From Legionella massiliensis (GTDB lineage Bacteria > Pseudomonadota > Gammaproteobacteria > Legionellales > Legionellaceae), in contig NZ_CCVW01000004.1 of assembly GCF_000756815.1 (NCBI RefSeq), positions 496,001 to 560,000 of the forward strand: 64,000 nucleotides of DNA, given 5' to 3'. The translations under genes were made by a program, and so were the position numbers. The notes beneath the pieces were generated by a model that did not search any database, was not told where the DNA came from, and was given only the letters and a program-made list of their open reading frames with translations. This document shows, one piece after another, positions 9,768 through 18,002 of the stretch (position 1 is the first letter of the stretch; each line of letters opens with the position of its first letter).

Positions 9768-10453
9768 ATTCAAAGCTAATAGTTGCTCTTGATTTTGCAG
9801 ATCAAAACGAAGCCCTAACTCTCGTTGAGCAATTAGATCCAACGGACTGTGCACTCAAAGTTGGTAGTGAAATGTTTTGCTTATTTGGTACTGACTTTGT
9901 GCGTCGCCTAGTTAAAATGGGCTTCAAGATTTTTCTCGATTTGAAATTCTATGATATCCCCAATACTGTTGCACAAGCCTGTCGTGCCTGTGCTGAACTT
10001 GAGGTATGGATGATCAATGTCCATGCGTCGGGTGGCTTCAATATGATGCAGGCTGCACGTAAAGCGATAGAATCGTTCGGGGGAAACCGTCCCTTATTAA
10101 CTGCGGTAACTGTTTTAACGTCGATGGGGCCTCAAGATTTACCAGCAATTGGTTTGCATTCTCCGATTGATGAACAAGTAGAGCGTTTAGCTCAATTGAC
10201 TCTTAGTGCCGGACTTGATGGTGTGGTCTGCTCTGCTTATGAAGTGCCATTGATCAAAAAAGTCTGCGGACAATCATTTTTGACTGTTACTCCGGGTATA
10301 AGACTTTCAGGTGATAACAAGAATGATCAAACCCGTGTTATGACTCCAGATCAGGCTATAGGTTTGGGGAGTGATTTTCTTGTTGTCGGGCGTTCAATAA
10401 CGGCGGCTGAAAAACCTGCACAGGTTGTAGAAGATATTCTCGCAATGATTTAA
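9764..10453 (+). CDS. pyrF: Orotidine 5'-phosphate decarboxylase
   Basis: PyrF decarboxylates OMP to UMP, the last step of de novo UMP synthesis. The 229-aa protein begins SKLIVALDFADQNEAL and has the catalytic Lys/Asp array in FLDLKFYDIPNTV. The phosphate-binding region VTPGIRLSGDNKNDQ and VVGRSITAA are also present. The start is the ATG that overlaps the previous stop (ATGA); an upstream in-frame TTG would add ten non-conserved residues. The pairing after lapAB resembles the lapA-lapB-pyrF cluster of Escherichia coli, here with an aminotransferase inserted. Confidence 0.97.
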   Translation: MNSKLIVALDFADQNEALTLVEQLDPTDCALKVGSEMFCLFGTDFVRRLVKMGFKIFLDLKFYDIPNTVAQACRACAELEVWMINVHASGGFNMMQAARKAIESFGGNRPLLTAVTVLTSMGPQDLPAIGLHSPIDEQVERLAQLTLSAGLDGVVCSAYEVPLIKKVCGQSFLTVTPGIRLSGDNKNDQTRVMTPDQAIGLGSDFLVVGRSITAAEKPAQVVEDILAMI

Positions 10454-10460
10454 AAAAAAT

Positions 10461-10538
10461 GTAGCCTGGATGCAGCGAAGCGAAATCCGGGAGCAGTGAT
10501 CCGGCTTCCTCGATTTCGCTTCGCTGCATCCAGGCTAC
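10461..10538. repeat. Palindromic repeat, GTAGCCTGGATGCA family, copy 2
   Basis: A 78-bp palindrome starts 7 bp after the pyrF stop and is a close match to 6746-6825. It could act as a 3' stabilising hairpin for pyrF mRNA. Its reading-through would falsely extend the next gene at the N-terminus. Confidence 0.88.
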
Positions 10539-10573
10539 GGCACTATGATACTTACTTTAATAACCTCACTCAA

Positions 10574-10602
10574 TTCACTCTAAACCTAAATTACTTTATA
10601 CT
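10574..10602 (+). promoter_or_regulatory. Candidate sigma-70 promoter of the uracil-DNA glycosylase gene
   Basis: TTCACT (10574-10579) and TATACT (10597-10602) are separated by 17 bp. They place a start site near 10609, about 25 nt before ATG 10634. This supports the shorter coding sequence. Confidence 0.5.
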
Positions 10603-10633
10603 AGCCGCCCTAAGTCAGCAAAAGCAGTTGCCT

Positions 10634-11272
10634 ATGTCAGAGCCCTTATCTCGTTATTACTTACAAACTATGGGAATTGATAGCTGGGTTGTTCGACAGC
10701 CTGGTTCGTCTGTCTGCGAGAATCCTTTAGATGATCTTGCCCAGGAAGTTGCAGCTTGTCAGCGCTGTCCTTTACATAAAACACGTAGTCAGACTGTTTT
10801 CTCGCGAGGTAGTTCTCAGGCAAAGTTAATGATTATTGGTGAGGCTCCTGGCTTTTATGAGGATCAGCAAGGCTTACCCTTTGTTGGTAAGGCAGGTAGC
10901 CTGTTGAATCAAATGATACAAAGCATAGGGATGACAGAAGAGGATGTTTATATAGCCAATGTCTTAAAATGCCGCCCACCGAATAATCGCGATCCTGCCG
11001 TTGAGGAAATAGTTAAATGCAGTGATTATCTAACAAGGCAAATTACTTTGATTAAACCTGACTTAATTCTTGCTTTGGGACGCTTCGCTGGCCAGTTCCT
11101 CGTTTCTAAGCCGCTTCCTTTGAATCAATTAAGGAAAACTATACATCGTTATAATGATACCCCCTTTATTGTGAGCTACCATCCAGCCTATCTATTACGC
11201 AATCCAAGCGATAAGAAAAAAGCCTATATTGATTTGCTTGCTGTAAAAAAATACTTAATGGAAAAACCGTGA
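10634..11272 (+). CDS. Uracil-DNA glycosylase, family 4 (Fe-S)
   Basis: Family 4/5 uracil-DNA glycosylases remove uracil from DNA and carry a 4Fe-4S cluster. Visible motifs are the first cysteine pair CQRCP, the active-site loop GEAPGFYEDQQGLPFVGKAG, KCRPPNNRDP, a further Cys in EIVKCSDY and the C-terminal SYHPAYLLRNP. Length is 212 aa from ATG 10634. The longer open frame (from 10496) runs through the palindromic repeat and past the predicted promoter, so I reject it. The stop overlaps the GTG of the pseudopilin gene as GTGA. Confidence 0.9.
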   Translation: MSEPLSRYYLQTMGIDSWVVRQPGSSVCENPLDDLAQEVAACQRCPLHKTRSQTVFSRGSSQAKLMIIGEAPGFYEDQQGLPFVGKAGSLLNQMIQSIGMTEEDVYIANVLKCRPPNNRDPAVEEIVKCSDYLTRQITLIKPDLILALGRFAGQFLVSKPLPLNQLRKTIHRYNDTPFIVSYHPAYLLRNPSDKKKAYIDLLAVKKYLMEKP

Positions 11273-11763
11273 ACCTGCACCGAAGTCCAGCACACAGGAA
11301 GAGGGGGTTTAGTTTAGTTGAACTACTGCTGTCTATTTTGCTGATAGGCATCTTGTTGGCATTCAGCACTCCCTTCGGCCTAGATCTTTATCGCAAGAAT
11401 CAGCTGGAAATTGTCAAAGATGAATTAGCCGCTCTAATTAATTTTGCCAGAGCGACGGCAATTTTACAGGGCAAACCACTAGTGTTAGCTCCTTTGCCAG
11501 GGGGACTAGATTGGTCTAAGGGCGCGATTTTATTTGCTGATAATAAAACGCATCAATACAGTGAAAATATAAAGCCAATACATCTCTGGCAATGGCATCA
11601 TAAAGGGCTTCAGCTAAGTTGGCAGGGGCTTCATTCTGTTAATTATTTGATATTCTCCGCTGATCCTAACCATTCTGCCTCCAGTGGTCATTTCACTATT
11701 CAAAATGATAAAGGAGCTTCGACTCAATTAACGCTAAATCGCTTGGGGCGCGTTAGAAGATAA
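11269..11763 (+). CDS. GspH/FimT-type pseudopilin
   Basis: This is a minor pseudopilin of the type II secretion or type IV pilus family. The N-terminus has a short basic leader ending in G, then FSLVELLLSILLIGILLAF. That is the classic prepilin peptidase site (cleavage after Gly, mature Phe, Glu at +5) and hydrophobic helix. The 164-aa length and beta-rich C-terminus fit GspH or FimT. It starts with GTG in a GTGA overlap with the glycosylase stop, so it depends on that gene for translation. No other secretion gene is nearby, so I cannot tell whether it serves T2SS or pili. Confidence 0.8.
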   Translation: MNLHRSPAHRKRGFSLVELLLSILLIGILLAFSTPFGLDLYRKNQLEIVKDELAALINFARATAILQGKPLVLAPLPGGLDWSKGAILFADNKTHQYSENIKPIHLWQWHHKGLQLSWQGLHSVNYLIFSADPNHSASSGHFTIQNDKGASTQLTLNRLGRVRR

Positions 11764-11842
11764 TCCTGCAAATTGTACAAAATAGCATATACTTGAAATA
11801 AGTTGCTAAGCAGAGTTCACTAAAAATAACTAAGGGATTAAC

Positions 11843-12301
11843 ATGAATCTGACTCGTTCTTTTCTTGGCGCATTATTTTTTATCATTATCCCATTTAACG
11901 CTCATGCCTCTGACGGCAGTCCCGATGTTGCTAGTTGGACACAGCAGACCATGATAAACACCTTCTCAGCACAGTATTTAGGTAAGCCAGAAGAGCTCGC
12001 CAAAGTGCGGGAGAGTTTTTATCCTGCGGCCTGGGATTCCCTTAAGATTTTTTTTCAAGACAGGCTGCAGGAAATACGACAAAATGGATTAGTCCTACAT
12101 CCTTATCCCATAACTGCTCCTACTATTGTTTCTGATGGCAAATGTGCTCGTTTCCGATGTTGGCGGATAGAACAAGCTTTTAAAATCCCCGAGCTAAGTG
12201 TAAATGTGGCTTTGTCTATGCTTGTGGTGGATGGACAAGATTTGTCCCTGCCCTCGCCCTATATTATTCAGAGTATTAATTTTACAAGTCAGCCTTACTA
12301 A
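11843..12301 (+). CDS. DotI/IcmL-like periplasmic protein
   Basis: The protein (152 aa) has a signal peptide (MNLTRSFLG...FNAHA, likely cut near residue 22) instead of the cytoplasmic tail and membrane anchor of DotI. The rest resembles the periplasmic DotI/IcmL/TraM domain. Shared features are an N-terminal helix starting WTQQTMINTF, then FYPAAWDSLKIFF, a central strand with W and Q (CWRIEQAFKIPE), SVNVALSMLVV and a closing IIQSINF. DotI is part of the Dot/Icm type IVB inner-membrane complex. This gene is not in a dot/icm cluster and may be an IcmL-like paralogue. The family call rests on pattern recall, not alignment. Confidence 0.65.
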   Translation: MNLTRSFLGALFFIIIPFNAHASDGSPDVASWTQQTMINTFSAQYLGKPEELAKVRESFYPAAWDSLKIFFQDRLQEIRQNGLVLHPYPITAPTIVSDGKCARFRCWRIEQAFKIPELSVNVALSMLVVDGQDLSLPSPYIIQSINFTSQPY

Positions 12302-12328
12302 CTCAATTAGAGCTTTCATCCGCGATAA

Positions 12329-12337
12329 TGTTATAAT
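12329..12337 (+). promoter_or_regulatory. Candidate extended -10 promoter of ubiC
   Basis: TGTTATAAT (extended -10, TG-N-TATAAT) lies 38 nt before the ubiC ATG. No convincing -35 is seen, which is tolerable for an extended -10. Confidence 0.4.
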
Positions 12338-12375
12338 AGCGTCCATTAAATTCGCATAATGATTGTGTTTAGCTT

Positions 12376-12915
12376 ATGTCCATTCAAATTAATAATCTCA
12401 TGAAAGTTGATAGTCTCTCTCCCGAAATATTAAAACCCTGGCTTCATCATAGTTCCTCCTTAACCGATAAGCTCAGAACACAAAGCGGTGATGCTGAGCT
12501 GCAAGTACTTAAACAATCTTGGTCGCAGCCAAGTTGGTGGGATAAATTTACCTTAGGTCTAGCTCTAGTGCCTGTTGTCCATCGAGATATTCTCATGTTT
12601 TCGCATAAAACAGCCTGCTGGTTTGCTAGGACTATTATTCCTGAATATACCTATCGAGCGAATCGACTATTTTTTGATCGATTAAGCCAAGAGTCGCTTG
12701 GCGTCATTGTTTTCAATGAGCCCTCTATAGAACGGACTATTTTATTAAATTACGCAATTAATCCGCATTGCTTAGAATATCAATGGCTACCAAAATCATT
12801 AGGTGAGCTCGACGAGACCTTATGGTTACGGTTATCCGTATTTACTATTGAAAAAACATCAACTTTTTATCTGGTAGAAATTTTTCTTCCAGGTCTAATG
12901 AAGGTGATAAATTGA
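12376..12915 (+). CDS. ubiC: Chorismate lyase
   Basis: UbiC converts chorismate to 4-hydroxybenzoate and pyruvate, the first committed step of ubiquinone synthesis. The 179-aa protein has the family features KPWLHHSSSLTDKLR near the start, a central WFARTIIPE, SLGVIVFNEP and the C-terminal LWLRLSVFTIE followed by VEIFLPG. Sequence conservation in UbiC is low, so identity rests on these spaced motifs and on ubiA starting 1 bp after the stop. The two genes supply consecutive steps. Confidence 0.88.
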   Translation: MSIQINNLMKVDSLSPEILKPWLHHSSSLTDKLRTQSGDAELQVLKQSWSQPSWWDKFTLGLALVPVVHRDILMFSHKTACWFARTIIPEYTYRANRLFFDRLSQESLGVIVFNEPSIERTILLNYAINPHCLEYQWLPKSLGELDETLWLRLSVFTIEKTSTFYLVEIFLPGLMKVIN

Positions 12916-12916
12916 T

Positions 12917-13750
12917 ATGGGACCTTATCTGCGATTAATGCGTTTTCATCGATTAGCTGGCATTTGGTTGTTATGGTTTCCCACAGCCTGGGCTTTGTGG
13001 CTTGCTAATAAGGAAACACCGCCGTTAGCTCTCATTATTTTGTTTTTTCTAGGTACTGTTTTAATGCGCGCCGCTGGCTGTGTGGTTAATGATATTGCGG
13101 ATCGCCACGTGGACTTACATGTCAAAAGAACTGCTATGCGTCCATTGGTTACAGGCGAGGTAAGCCTTGGTCAAGCGCTGGCTTTGCTATTGGTTTTATT
13201 ATTTGCTGCTTTGCTTATTCTTATTCAGCTACCGCCGCAATGCTTTTACTATGCCTTGGCTGCGGTGTTTGTTACCGTGTTATATCCCTTTTGTAAGCGC
13301 TTTATTCAGGGGCCACAATTTGTTTTAGGAATTGCTTTTTCAATGGGGATTCCCATGGCCTTTGCAGCGTCAAAGCAACTGCCCAATACGACGATGGTTT
13401 TATTATTAATCATTAATTTTTGTTGGATAGTCGCCTACGATACTCAATACGCTATGGTCGATAAAGACGACGATCTCCGCATTGGTGTTAAATCGACTGC
13501 CATTCTGTTTGCCAGCTATGACAAAGTGATTATTAGCAGCTTACAAGTTTGCTTACATCTACTTTGGCTTGTTCTGGCTCTTGAATTGCAGCTATCCAAG
13601 CTATTTTTCGCTGGCTGGCTTGTAGCAGGGCTGGTATTGCTCTATCAATACCGACTAGTTGTTAAAGGAAACCGTGATAGCTATTTCCAGGCTTTTACTT
13701 CAAATAGTTGGTATGGGTTAATCATGTGGTTAGCTCTGACTTTGCCCTAG
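12917..13750 (+). CDS. ubiA: 4-hydroxybenzoate octaprenyltransferase
   Basis: UbiA is an integral membrane prenyltransferase that joins 4-hydroxybenzoate to the polyprenyl tail. The 277-aa protein has about eight hydrophobic segments and both aspartate-rich Mg-diphosphate motifs. The first is NDIADRHVD (around residues 55-65) and the second is DTQYAMVDKDDD (around 175-188). TAMRPLVTGEVS between them is typical. It starts 1 bp after ubiC, so the pair is an operon. A repeat island begins 7 bp after the stop. Confidence 0.95.
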   Translation: MGPYLRLMRFHRLAGIWLLWFPTAWALWLANKETPPLALIILFFLGTVLMRAAGCVVNDIADRHVDLHVKRTAMRPLVTGEVSLGQALALLLVLLFAALLILIQLPPQCFYYALAAVFVTVLYPFCKRFIQGPQFVLGIAFSMGIPMAFAASKQLPNTTMVLLLIINFCWIVAYDTQYAMVDKDDDLRIGVKSTAILFASYDKVIISSLQVCLHLLWLVLALELQLSKLFFAGWLVAGLVLLYQYRLVVKGNRDSYFQAFTSNSWYGLIMWLALTLP

Positions 13751-13757
13751 GTGCTTT

Positions 13758-13920
13758 GTAATAGATCACTCCGGACCTAGGACAGTCCACTTCTGTCACA
13801 TCTCGAGAGAAAAACGTGATTAAAAATGCTCAAATAGGCAGCTATTCTGCACTTTTTAATCACGCTTTTCTCTCGACCTGGACTTAAAATTGAACTTTCT
13901 CCAAGATTTTTACCTCCCAC
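13758..13920. repeat. Repeat island edge with 24-bp inverted arms
   Basis: The motif GTAATAGATCA (13758-13768) lies just after ubiA. It is followed by an inverted repeat whose 24-bp arms (13803-13826 and 13853-13876) differ by one base and read TCGAGAGAAAAACGTGATTA on the left. Sequence related to its right flank (TTTCTCTCGA plus the following bases) occurs after rluB at about 41768-41805. No coding sequence is seen in 13751-14319. Confidence 0.8.
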
Positions 13921-13937
13921 GAGAACTATTACGTCTG

Positions 13938-14364
13938 TCATCCCAAACATAGTGAGGGATCTCCGGGATTAGCACAGTGCTACACATCAGGAGATGTCTC
14001 TCTGCGTTCGACATGACGTACGTTTTTGGGAGCATAGCGAAGGATCTCCGGGATTAGCACAGTGCTACACATCAGGAGATGTTTCTCTGCGTTCGACATG
14101 ACGTACGTCTTTGGGAGCATAGCGAAGGATCTCCGGGATTAGCACAGTGCTACACATCAGGAGATGTCTCTCTGCGTTCGACATGACGTATGTCTTTGGG
14201 AGCATAGCGAAGGATCTTCGGGATTAGCACAGTGCTACACATCAGGAGATGTTTCTCTGCGTTCGACATGACGTACGTTTTTGGGAGCATAGCGAAGGAT
14301 CTCCGGGATTAGCACAGTGCTACACATCAGGAGATGTCTCTCTGCGTTCGACATGACGTACGTC
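13938..14364. repeat. Tandem array of five 85-bp repeats
   Basis: The core AGCACAGTGC recurs at 13971, 14056, 14141, 14226 and 14311, exactly 85 bp apart each time. Each unit is itself an imperfect palindrome: GTCATCCCRAACATAGTGAG on one side pairs with the following CTCTGCGTTCGACATGAC. Copies differ by only a few bases. The same core appears in a 124-bp array at about 41986-42442 and as single hairpins at about 34041-34123, 54812-54899, 58766-58970 and 62452-62598. There are no unique spacers, so this is not a CRISPR array. Confidence 0.93.
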
Positions 14365-15715
14365 ATTTGTTTTAAGATGACTCAGTTTCATTGAGATCTC
14401 AGTTAAGTCGTCAATTTCCTTGTCCAGCACTTTTACCCGCTCTATATCTGCAAGACTATATTTACCTTCCAATTCTTCTATTTCAGCCAACAAAACTTGT
14501 TGAGCAGATAGAAGTTTAGAGTAGCCTTTAGAAAGGTTTTTACCAGAAGAATAGCCTCGTGTATTTTCCTGTAGAGCTATTAATTCCAATCGCTTAGATA
14601 TTATTGTCAAATTATTATGAAGATAGTCTATGCCACTTCTTTTTATTTCTTCATAGTTATCAAGCTTAATTCCAAAATGCATCAGTAATTTGTCAAGATT
14701 ATCCAATGACTGTGATTCAATTTTGGCGAATCTTCTGCTCTCAACGGGGCTTAATTTTTTGCGATACTCTTTATACGCTTTAAGCAATTTTCCTTTTAAA
14801 TTTACGAACTCAGGATCTGTAGCAAGCCGCTCTAAAGCCGTTGTGTGATATTTATTAGCAAGTTACGCTCTTCGACTTTTCAGGACTTTCTAACTAGCGT
14901 TAACTGGGGGAAGTACATAACTTAGTGCATCAATAGATGCCTGATAGCGCTTAATTGCTTCTGTAATTTCCTTATAACTTGCCTCAGGTATTAGAGTATT
15001 TTCCGCTAAATAGAGCTTAAGACTGAATAACAGTTTTTTATAGAATGCGAGAGAGTCTATCGTTTTTGCACGATGAGCACGGAAAACCTGTTTAAGTAGG
15101 GGGTGATTTGTCAAAATAATATGTGCTATTGGTAAACCTTGCTCATCTCTACCAAAAACTGAAGCCCCATGTTTTATTAAAACTGACAGGCAATTAGCCA
15201 TACCAGCAAAGTCCAAACAACAATGAACGGCAGAAGAGAAGGTGGTCACTTCTTGGTGGTTAATGTTAATGTTGCCATCTATTAGGATAAATTCTAATAG
15301 CTGGTGATTTTGGGTCTGTAAAGCCATTGCCAGATAGTTATCTAAAAGATAATGAAAAGTGGTTAAGCCTTTGGCTAAGTTCTGTTAGTTTTGCAATATA
15401 GTCCTGATAATTATCAGCGATAGATGCAGATAATTTTGACGCTTGTCCTTCTGCAATCTTATAATCCGTTTCCATTTTCTTTACTTGCGCTGTTAATTGA
15501 GTCCTAATAGTTTTAATAAGGGGTTTCGCATTAATATTGGCCAAGTTAATAAAGTATTCATCTAATTCTTCGTTTGCTATAGGCATAAAGCGATCGCCGG
15601 TTTCATGGGCTGTCCACTCAGAAAACAGCGGTTGGGCTGCCAGTTCATCCTTATCATTAAAATAGATATGTAATTGAGGGAAGTTGGGTTGTTTGCAATA
15701 TAACGTTGTATGAAG
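14320..15715 (-). pseudogene. Decayed ankyrin-type effector-like gene
   Basis: Three blocks on the minus strand read as one broken protein. Block 1 (about 15715-15338) is helical and charged and contains MPIANEELDEYF. A frameshift near 15355-15385 leads to block 2 (to 14890), which carries an ankyrin-like stretch (TFHYLLDNYLAMALQ...SVLIKHGASVFGRDEQG). Block 3 (about 14857-14320) is in the same frame as block 2 but separated by two in-frame stops (TAG at 14890-14892 and a TAA near 14858). It is coiled-coil-like (KAYKEYRKKLSPVESRRFA). The 3' end runs into the 85-bp repeat array, which encodes the last residues. An upstream in-frame stop at 15716 leaves no proper start. Confidence 0.7.
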
Positions 15716-15797
15716 TTAAAAAACACATTCTATTGCTCATTTGATGAAGTACCGTAGAAAATTCGGTAGTTGTAGGTAGGAAGATTGTTTTTTGGAA

Positions 15798-15822
15798 CCC
15801 TCATCCGCAGGGCGGATGAGGG
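15798..15822. repeat. Short hairpin, CCCTCATCCGC family
   Basis: CCCTCATCCGC and its complement GCGGATGAGGG form a compact hairpin 9 bp beyond the deoC stop. It lacks a T-run, so a terminator function is uncertain. It is a small relative of the element at 6872-6979. Confidence 0.6.
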
Positions 15823-15830
15823 GGCATTAA

Positions 15831-16589
15831 CTAAACAAGCTCATCCAGCAGAGAACTCGCTCCGATGCGAAACCATGATTTATCGACGGTACGTCCCAAT
15901 ATTTGTTGCGCTAAGGCCATATAGCCGAATGCCTGCTCAGGCTTTCTTATTCCGCCAGAAACCTTTAAACCACAATTGGTTTGGGAATCTTTGATTGCTT
16001 TAAGCATCACAAAGGCTGCTGCAGGTGTTGCACCTTGTGCAACTTTTCCCGTTGAGGTTTTTAGAAAATGGCAGCCGTAATCGATTAGCTCGCGGCTTAA
16101 TTGATAAATGATCTCTAAGGAGGGTAAGGCACCAGTTTCTAAAATAACTTTGAGGCTAAGCTTTTGTTGTTGGCAACGTTCAAGAACTTGTTGGCATTGA
16201 GCTAAGGCAAAGGATTGCTCCCCATCTAAATAGTCATAATAGGGAAAGACATAGTCAATTTCATCGATTTTGTTGTCAGTCAAGGCAGCATCAATAGCGG
16301 ATAACACTTGCTGATCTGATTGATTGCCTTCAGGAAAATTAATTACTGTGGCTAGCTTGAGCTCGTGGCTAAGGGTAATTGCCCTAGTATGCTGAGGCAG
16401 GACGCAGACCGCTGCAACCTGATAGCGGTTTCCTTTTTCATTGAGTGCAGACAAAGCCTCATCAGAAGCAGTTTCATCGAGTAAGGTTAAATCAATTAAG
16501 CTGATTGCCTCCATGGCTGTTAGCGAATAGCTCTCTAGGCTAGATTTTAGCTCATTAAAGGCATGCAAATAGAGTTCTTCCAGGATCAT
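15831..16589 (-). CDS. deoC: Deoxyribose-phosphate aldolase
   Basis: DeoC cleaves 2-deoxyribose-5-phosphate to acetaldehyde and glyceraldehyde-3-phosphate, feeding nucleoside sugar into glycolysis. The 252-aa protein carries the Schiff-base lysine motif FLKTSTGK, the preceding LKVILETG strand and GLKVSGGIRKPEQA. Length and motifs match the Escherichia-type enzyme. The ATG overlaps the punA stop by 4 bp. With cdd and punA it forms a nucleoside catabolism operon on the minus strand. Confidence 0.96.
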   Translation of the reverse strand: MILEELYLHAFNELKSSLESYSLTAMEAISLIDLTLLDETASDEALSALNEKGNRYQVAAVCVLPQHTRAITLSHELKLATVINFPEGNQSDQQVLSAIDAALTDNKIDEIDYVFPYYDYLDGEQSFALAQCQQVLERCQQQKLSLKVILETGALPSLEIIYQLSRELIDYGCHFLKTSTGKVAQGATPAAAFVMLKAIKDSQTNCGLKVSGGIRKPEQAFGYMALAQQILGRTVDKSWFRIGASSLLDELV

Positions 16590-17416
16590 GTCAGGTCCGC
16601 TATGAATTGTTTAACCAAGAGATTTAATTTTTCCGCAGCCTTGGCAGCCATTTTCACAACAGCCTCATGGCTATGGCTAGTTTGATCTAAGCCGGTTGCG
16701 TAATTGGTAATTGTCGCTATAACCGCTACCTTCATACCGCAATGATTAGCAACCAAAACCTCAGGCACTGTCGACATGCCAACTGCATCAGCTCCCATAA
16801 TACGGAAGGCTTTAATCTCTGCTGCTGTTTCATAATTGGGACCAAGTACGGCAATATAAACACCTTGATGGAGTGCTATGTCTTGCTGATTGGCAATTGC
16901 CAGCAATTTTTCGCACATCTCCTTATCATAGGCATTGTCTAAGGGGAAAAAGCGGGAACCAAACTCCTCATCATTGGGGCCAACTAAGGGATTACCGGGT
17001 TGCATGTTGATGTGATCTCTAATCAACATCAATTCGCCTGGACCAACATCCTCACGTAAGGAGCCTGATGCATTGGTTGCAAAGAAATATTCACAGCCTA
17101 ACAAGCGCAAAGTTCGAACATAGGTTTTCACCGTTTCATGATTAGCGCCTTCGTAGCTATGCGCTCGTCCTTGTAGGCAAACAATAGCTACACCATTCAG
17201 ATAGCCAAGCACAAGGTTACCACCGTGGCCGTGAACTGTGATTTTGGGAAAACCAGGTAATTCATCGTAACTAATAGTGAGTGCGCTTTCTAACTGTTCG
17301 GCAAAGCTACCAAGCCCTGAGCCAAGGACTATACCTAGTCTCGGTTTAAAGCCTGGCAAGAGTTGTTGAATTTTTTCTGCAGCTAAATGCGCTGCTGTTT
17401 TATTTGTATTAGTCAT
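16586..17416 (-). CDS. punA: Purine nucleoside phosphorylase (trimeric type)
   Basis: This enzyme splits purine nucleosides with phosphate into base and (deoxy)ribose-1-phosphate. The 276-aa protein is of the trimeric PNP/XapA class: LGIVLGSGLGSFAEQ (phosphate loop), VHGHGGNLVLG, QGRAHSYEGA, NASGSLREDV and the substrate region GPNYETAAEIKAFR and VGMSTVPEV. It lies 12 bp downstream of cdd and overlaps deoC by 4 bp. I cannot tell guanosine or inosine preference from xanthosine preference. Confidence 0.93.
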   Translation of the reverse strand: MTNTNKTAAHLAAEKIQQLLPGFKPRLGIVLGSGLGSFAEQLESALTISYDELPGFPKITVHGHGGNLVLGYLNGVAIVCLQGRAHSYEGANHETVKTYVRTLRLLGCEYFFATNASGSLREDVGPGELMLIRDHINMQPGNPLVGPNDEEFGSRFFPLDNAYDKEMCEKLLAIANQQDIALHQGVYIAVLGPNYETAAEIKAFRIMGADAVGMSTVPEVLVANHCGMKVAVIATITNYATGLDQTSHSHEAVVKMAAKAAEKLNLLVKQFIADLT

Positions 17417-17428
17417 TTAATTTCCACA

Positions 17429-17824
17429 CTAAGGCTTAAATCTAAAGGTATAGGGTAAGAGCTCTTCAATAGTGAGCGATTTAATTGGGGCTTGATGAGA
17501 GCAAAGGTGGATGACAGTTTTGCTATTTGCAAACTCCGCAATTCGCTGCAAGCAAGCGCCACAGGGTGGGCAAAGCGTCCCTTCACCATTCATCACTACC
17601 ATCGATAAAATCTTTTGTTTTCCCGCAGTAATCATTTGGCAAATTGCTGAAGATTCAGCGCAAATTGTGAGTCCATAAGACGCATTTTCAACATTCACGC
17701 CAGTATAAAAATTGCCATTTTCACTATAAAGGCAGGCTGCCACGCGAAATTTAGAGTAGGGTGCATAGGCATGTGTTAAGACATGTTTTGCTTGGCTGAT
17801 CATTGAGGCAATTATGTCATTCAT
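17429..17824 (-). CDS. cdd: Cytidine deaminase
   Basis: Cdd hydrolyses cytidine and deoxycytidine to the uridine forms. The 131-aa homotetrameric-type protein has FRVAACL and NVENASYG, the catalytic Cys-Ala-Glu in TICAESSAIC and the zinc pair PPCGACLQ. These give one zinc bound by three cysteines. It is the first gene of the cdd-punA-deoC operon and has an AGGAG ribosome site and a good promoter upstream. Confidence 0.96.
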   Translation of the reverse strand: MNDIIASMISQAKHVLTHAYAPYSKFRVAACLYSENGNFYTGVNVENASYGLTICAESSAICQMITAGKQKILSMVVMNGEGTLCPPCGACLQRIAEFANSKTVIHLCSHQAPIKSLTIEELLPYTFRFKP

Positions 17825-17849
17825 CGATTACTCCTGAAACAGGCTGCAA

Positions 17850-17878
17850 ACTATACTAAGTATCGTTGTTGGTTACAA
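17850..17878 (-). promoter_or_regulatory. Candidate sigma-70 promoter of cdd-punA-deoC
   Basis: On the minus strand TTGTAA (17878-17873) and TATAGT (17855-17850) are separated by 17 bp, close to consensus. The transcript would start about 20 nt before the cdd ATG. Confidence 0.55.
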
Positions 17879-17937
17879 GTAAGGCTCCTTACCAAGATAA
17901 AAACAAATCTGTCCTTAATTATACTAAATGCAAATTA

Positions 17938-17965
17938 TTGAAATTAAATACTGATTTGTTATACG
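17938..17965 (+). promoter_or_regulatory. Candidate promoter of the 170-aa gene
   Basis: TTGAAA (17938-17943) and an extended -10, TGTTATACG (17957-17965), are spaced 16 bp apart on the plus strand. ATG 18003 lies 37 nt further on. This promoter diverges from that of cdd. Confidence 0.42.
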
Positions 17966-18002
17966 ATGATCTACATGATCTTAATTTAGTCATGGTGTTT
18001 CG

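Noticed and set aside
10496-10633. Upstream extension of the uracil-DNA glycosylase
   Set aside because: It runs through a palindromic repeat and the predicted promoter; the family begins near ATG 10634.
11773-11793. Promoter TTGTAC / TATACT before the DotI-like gene
   Set aside because: The hexamers are only 9 bp apart, too close for sigma-70.
13938-14364. A CRISPR array because of evenly spaced repeats
   Set aside because: The whole 85-bp period is repeated, with no unique spacers, and no cas gene is present. The same holds for the 124-bp array at 41986-42442.
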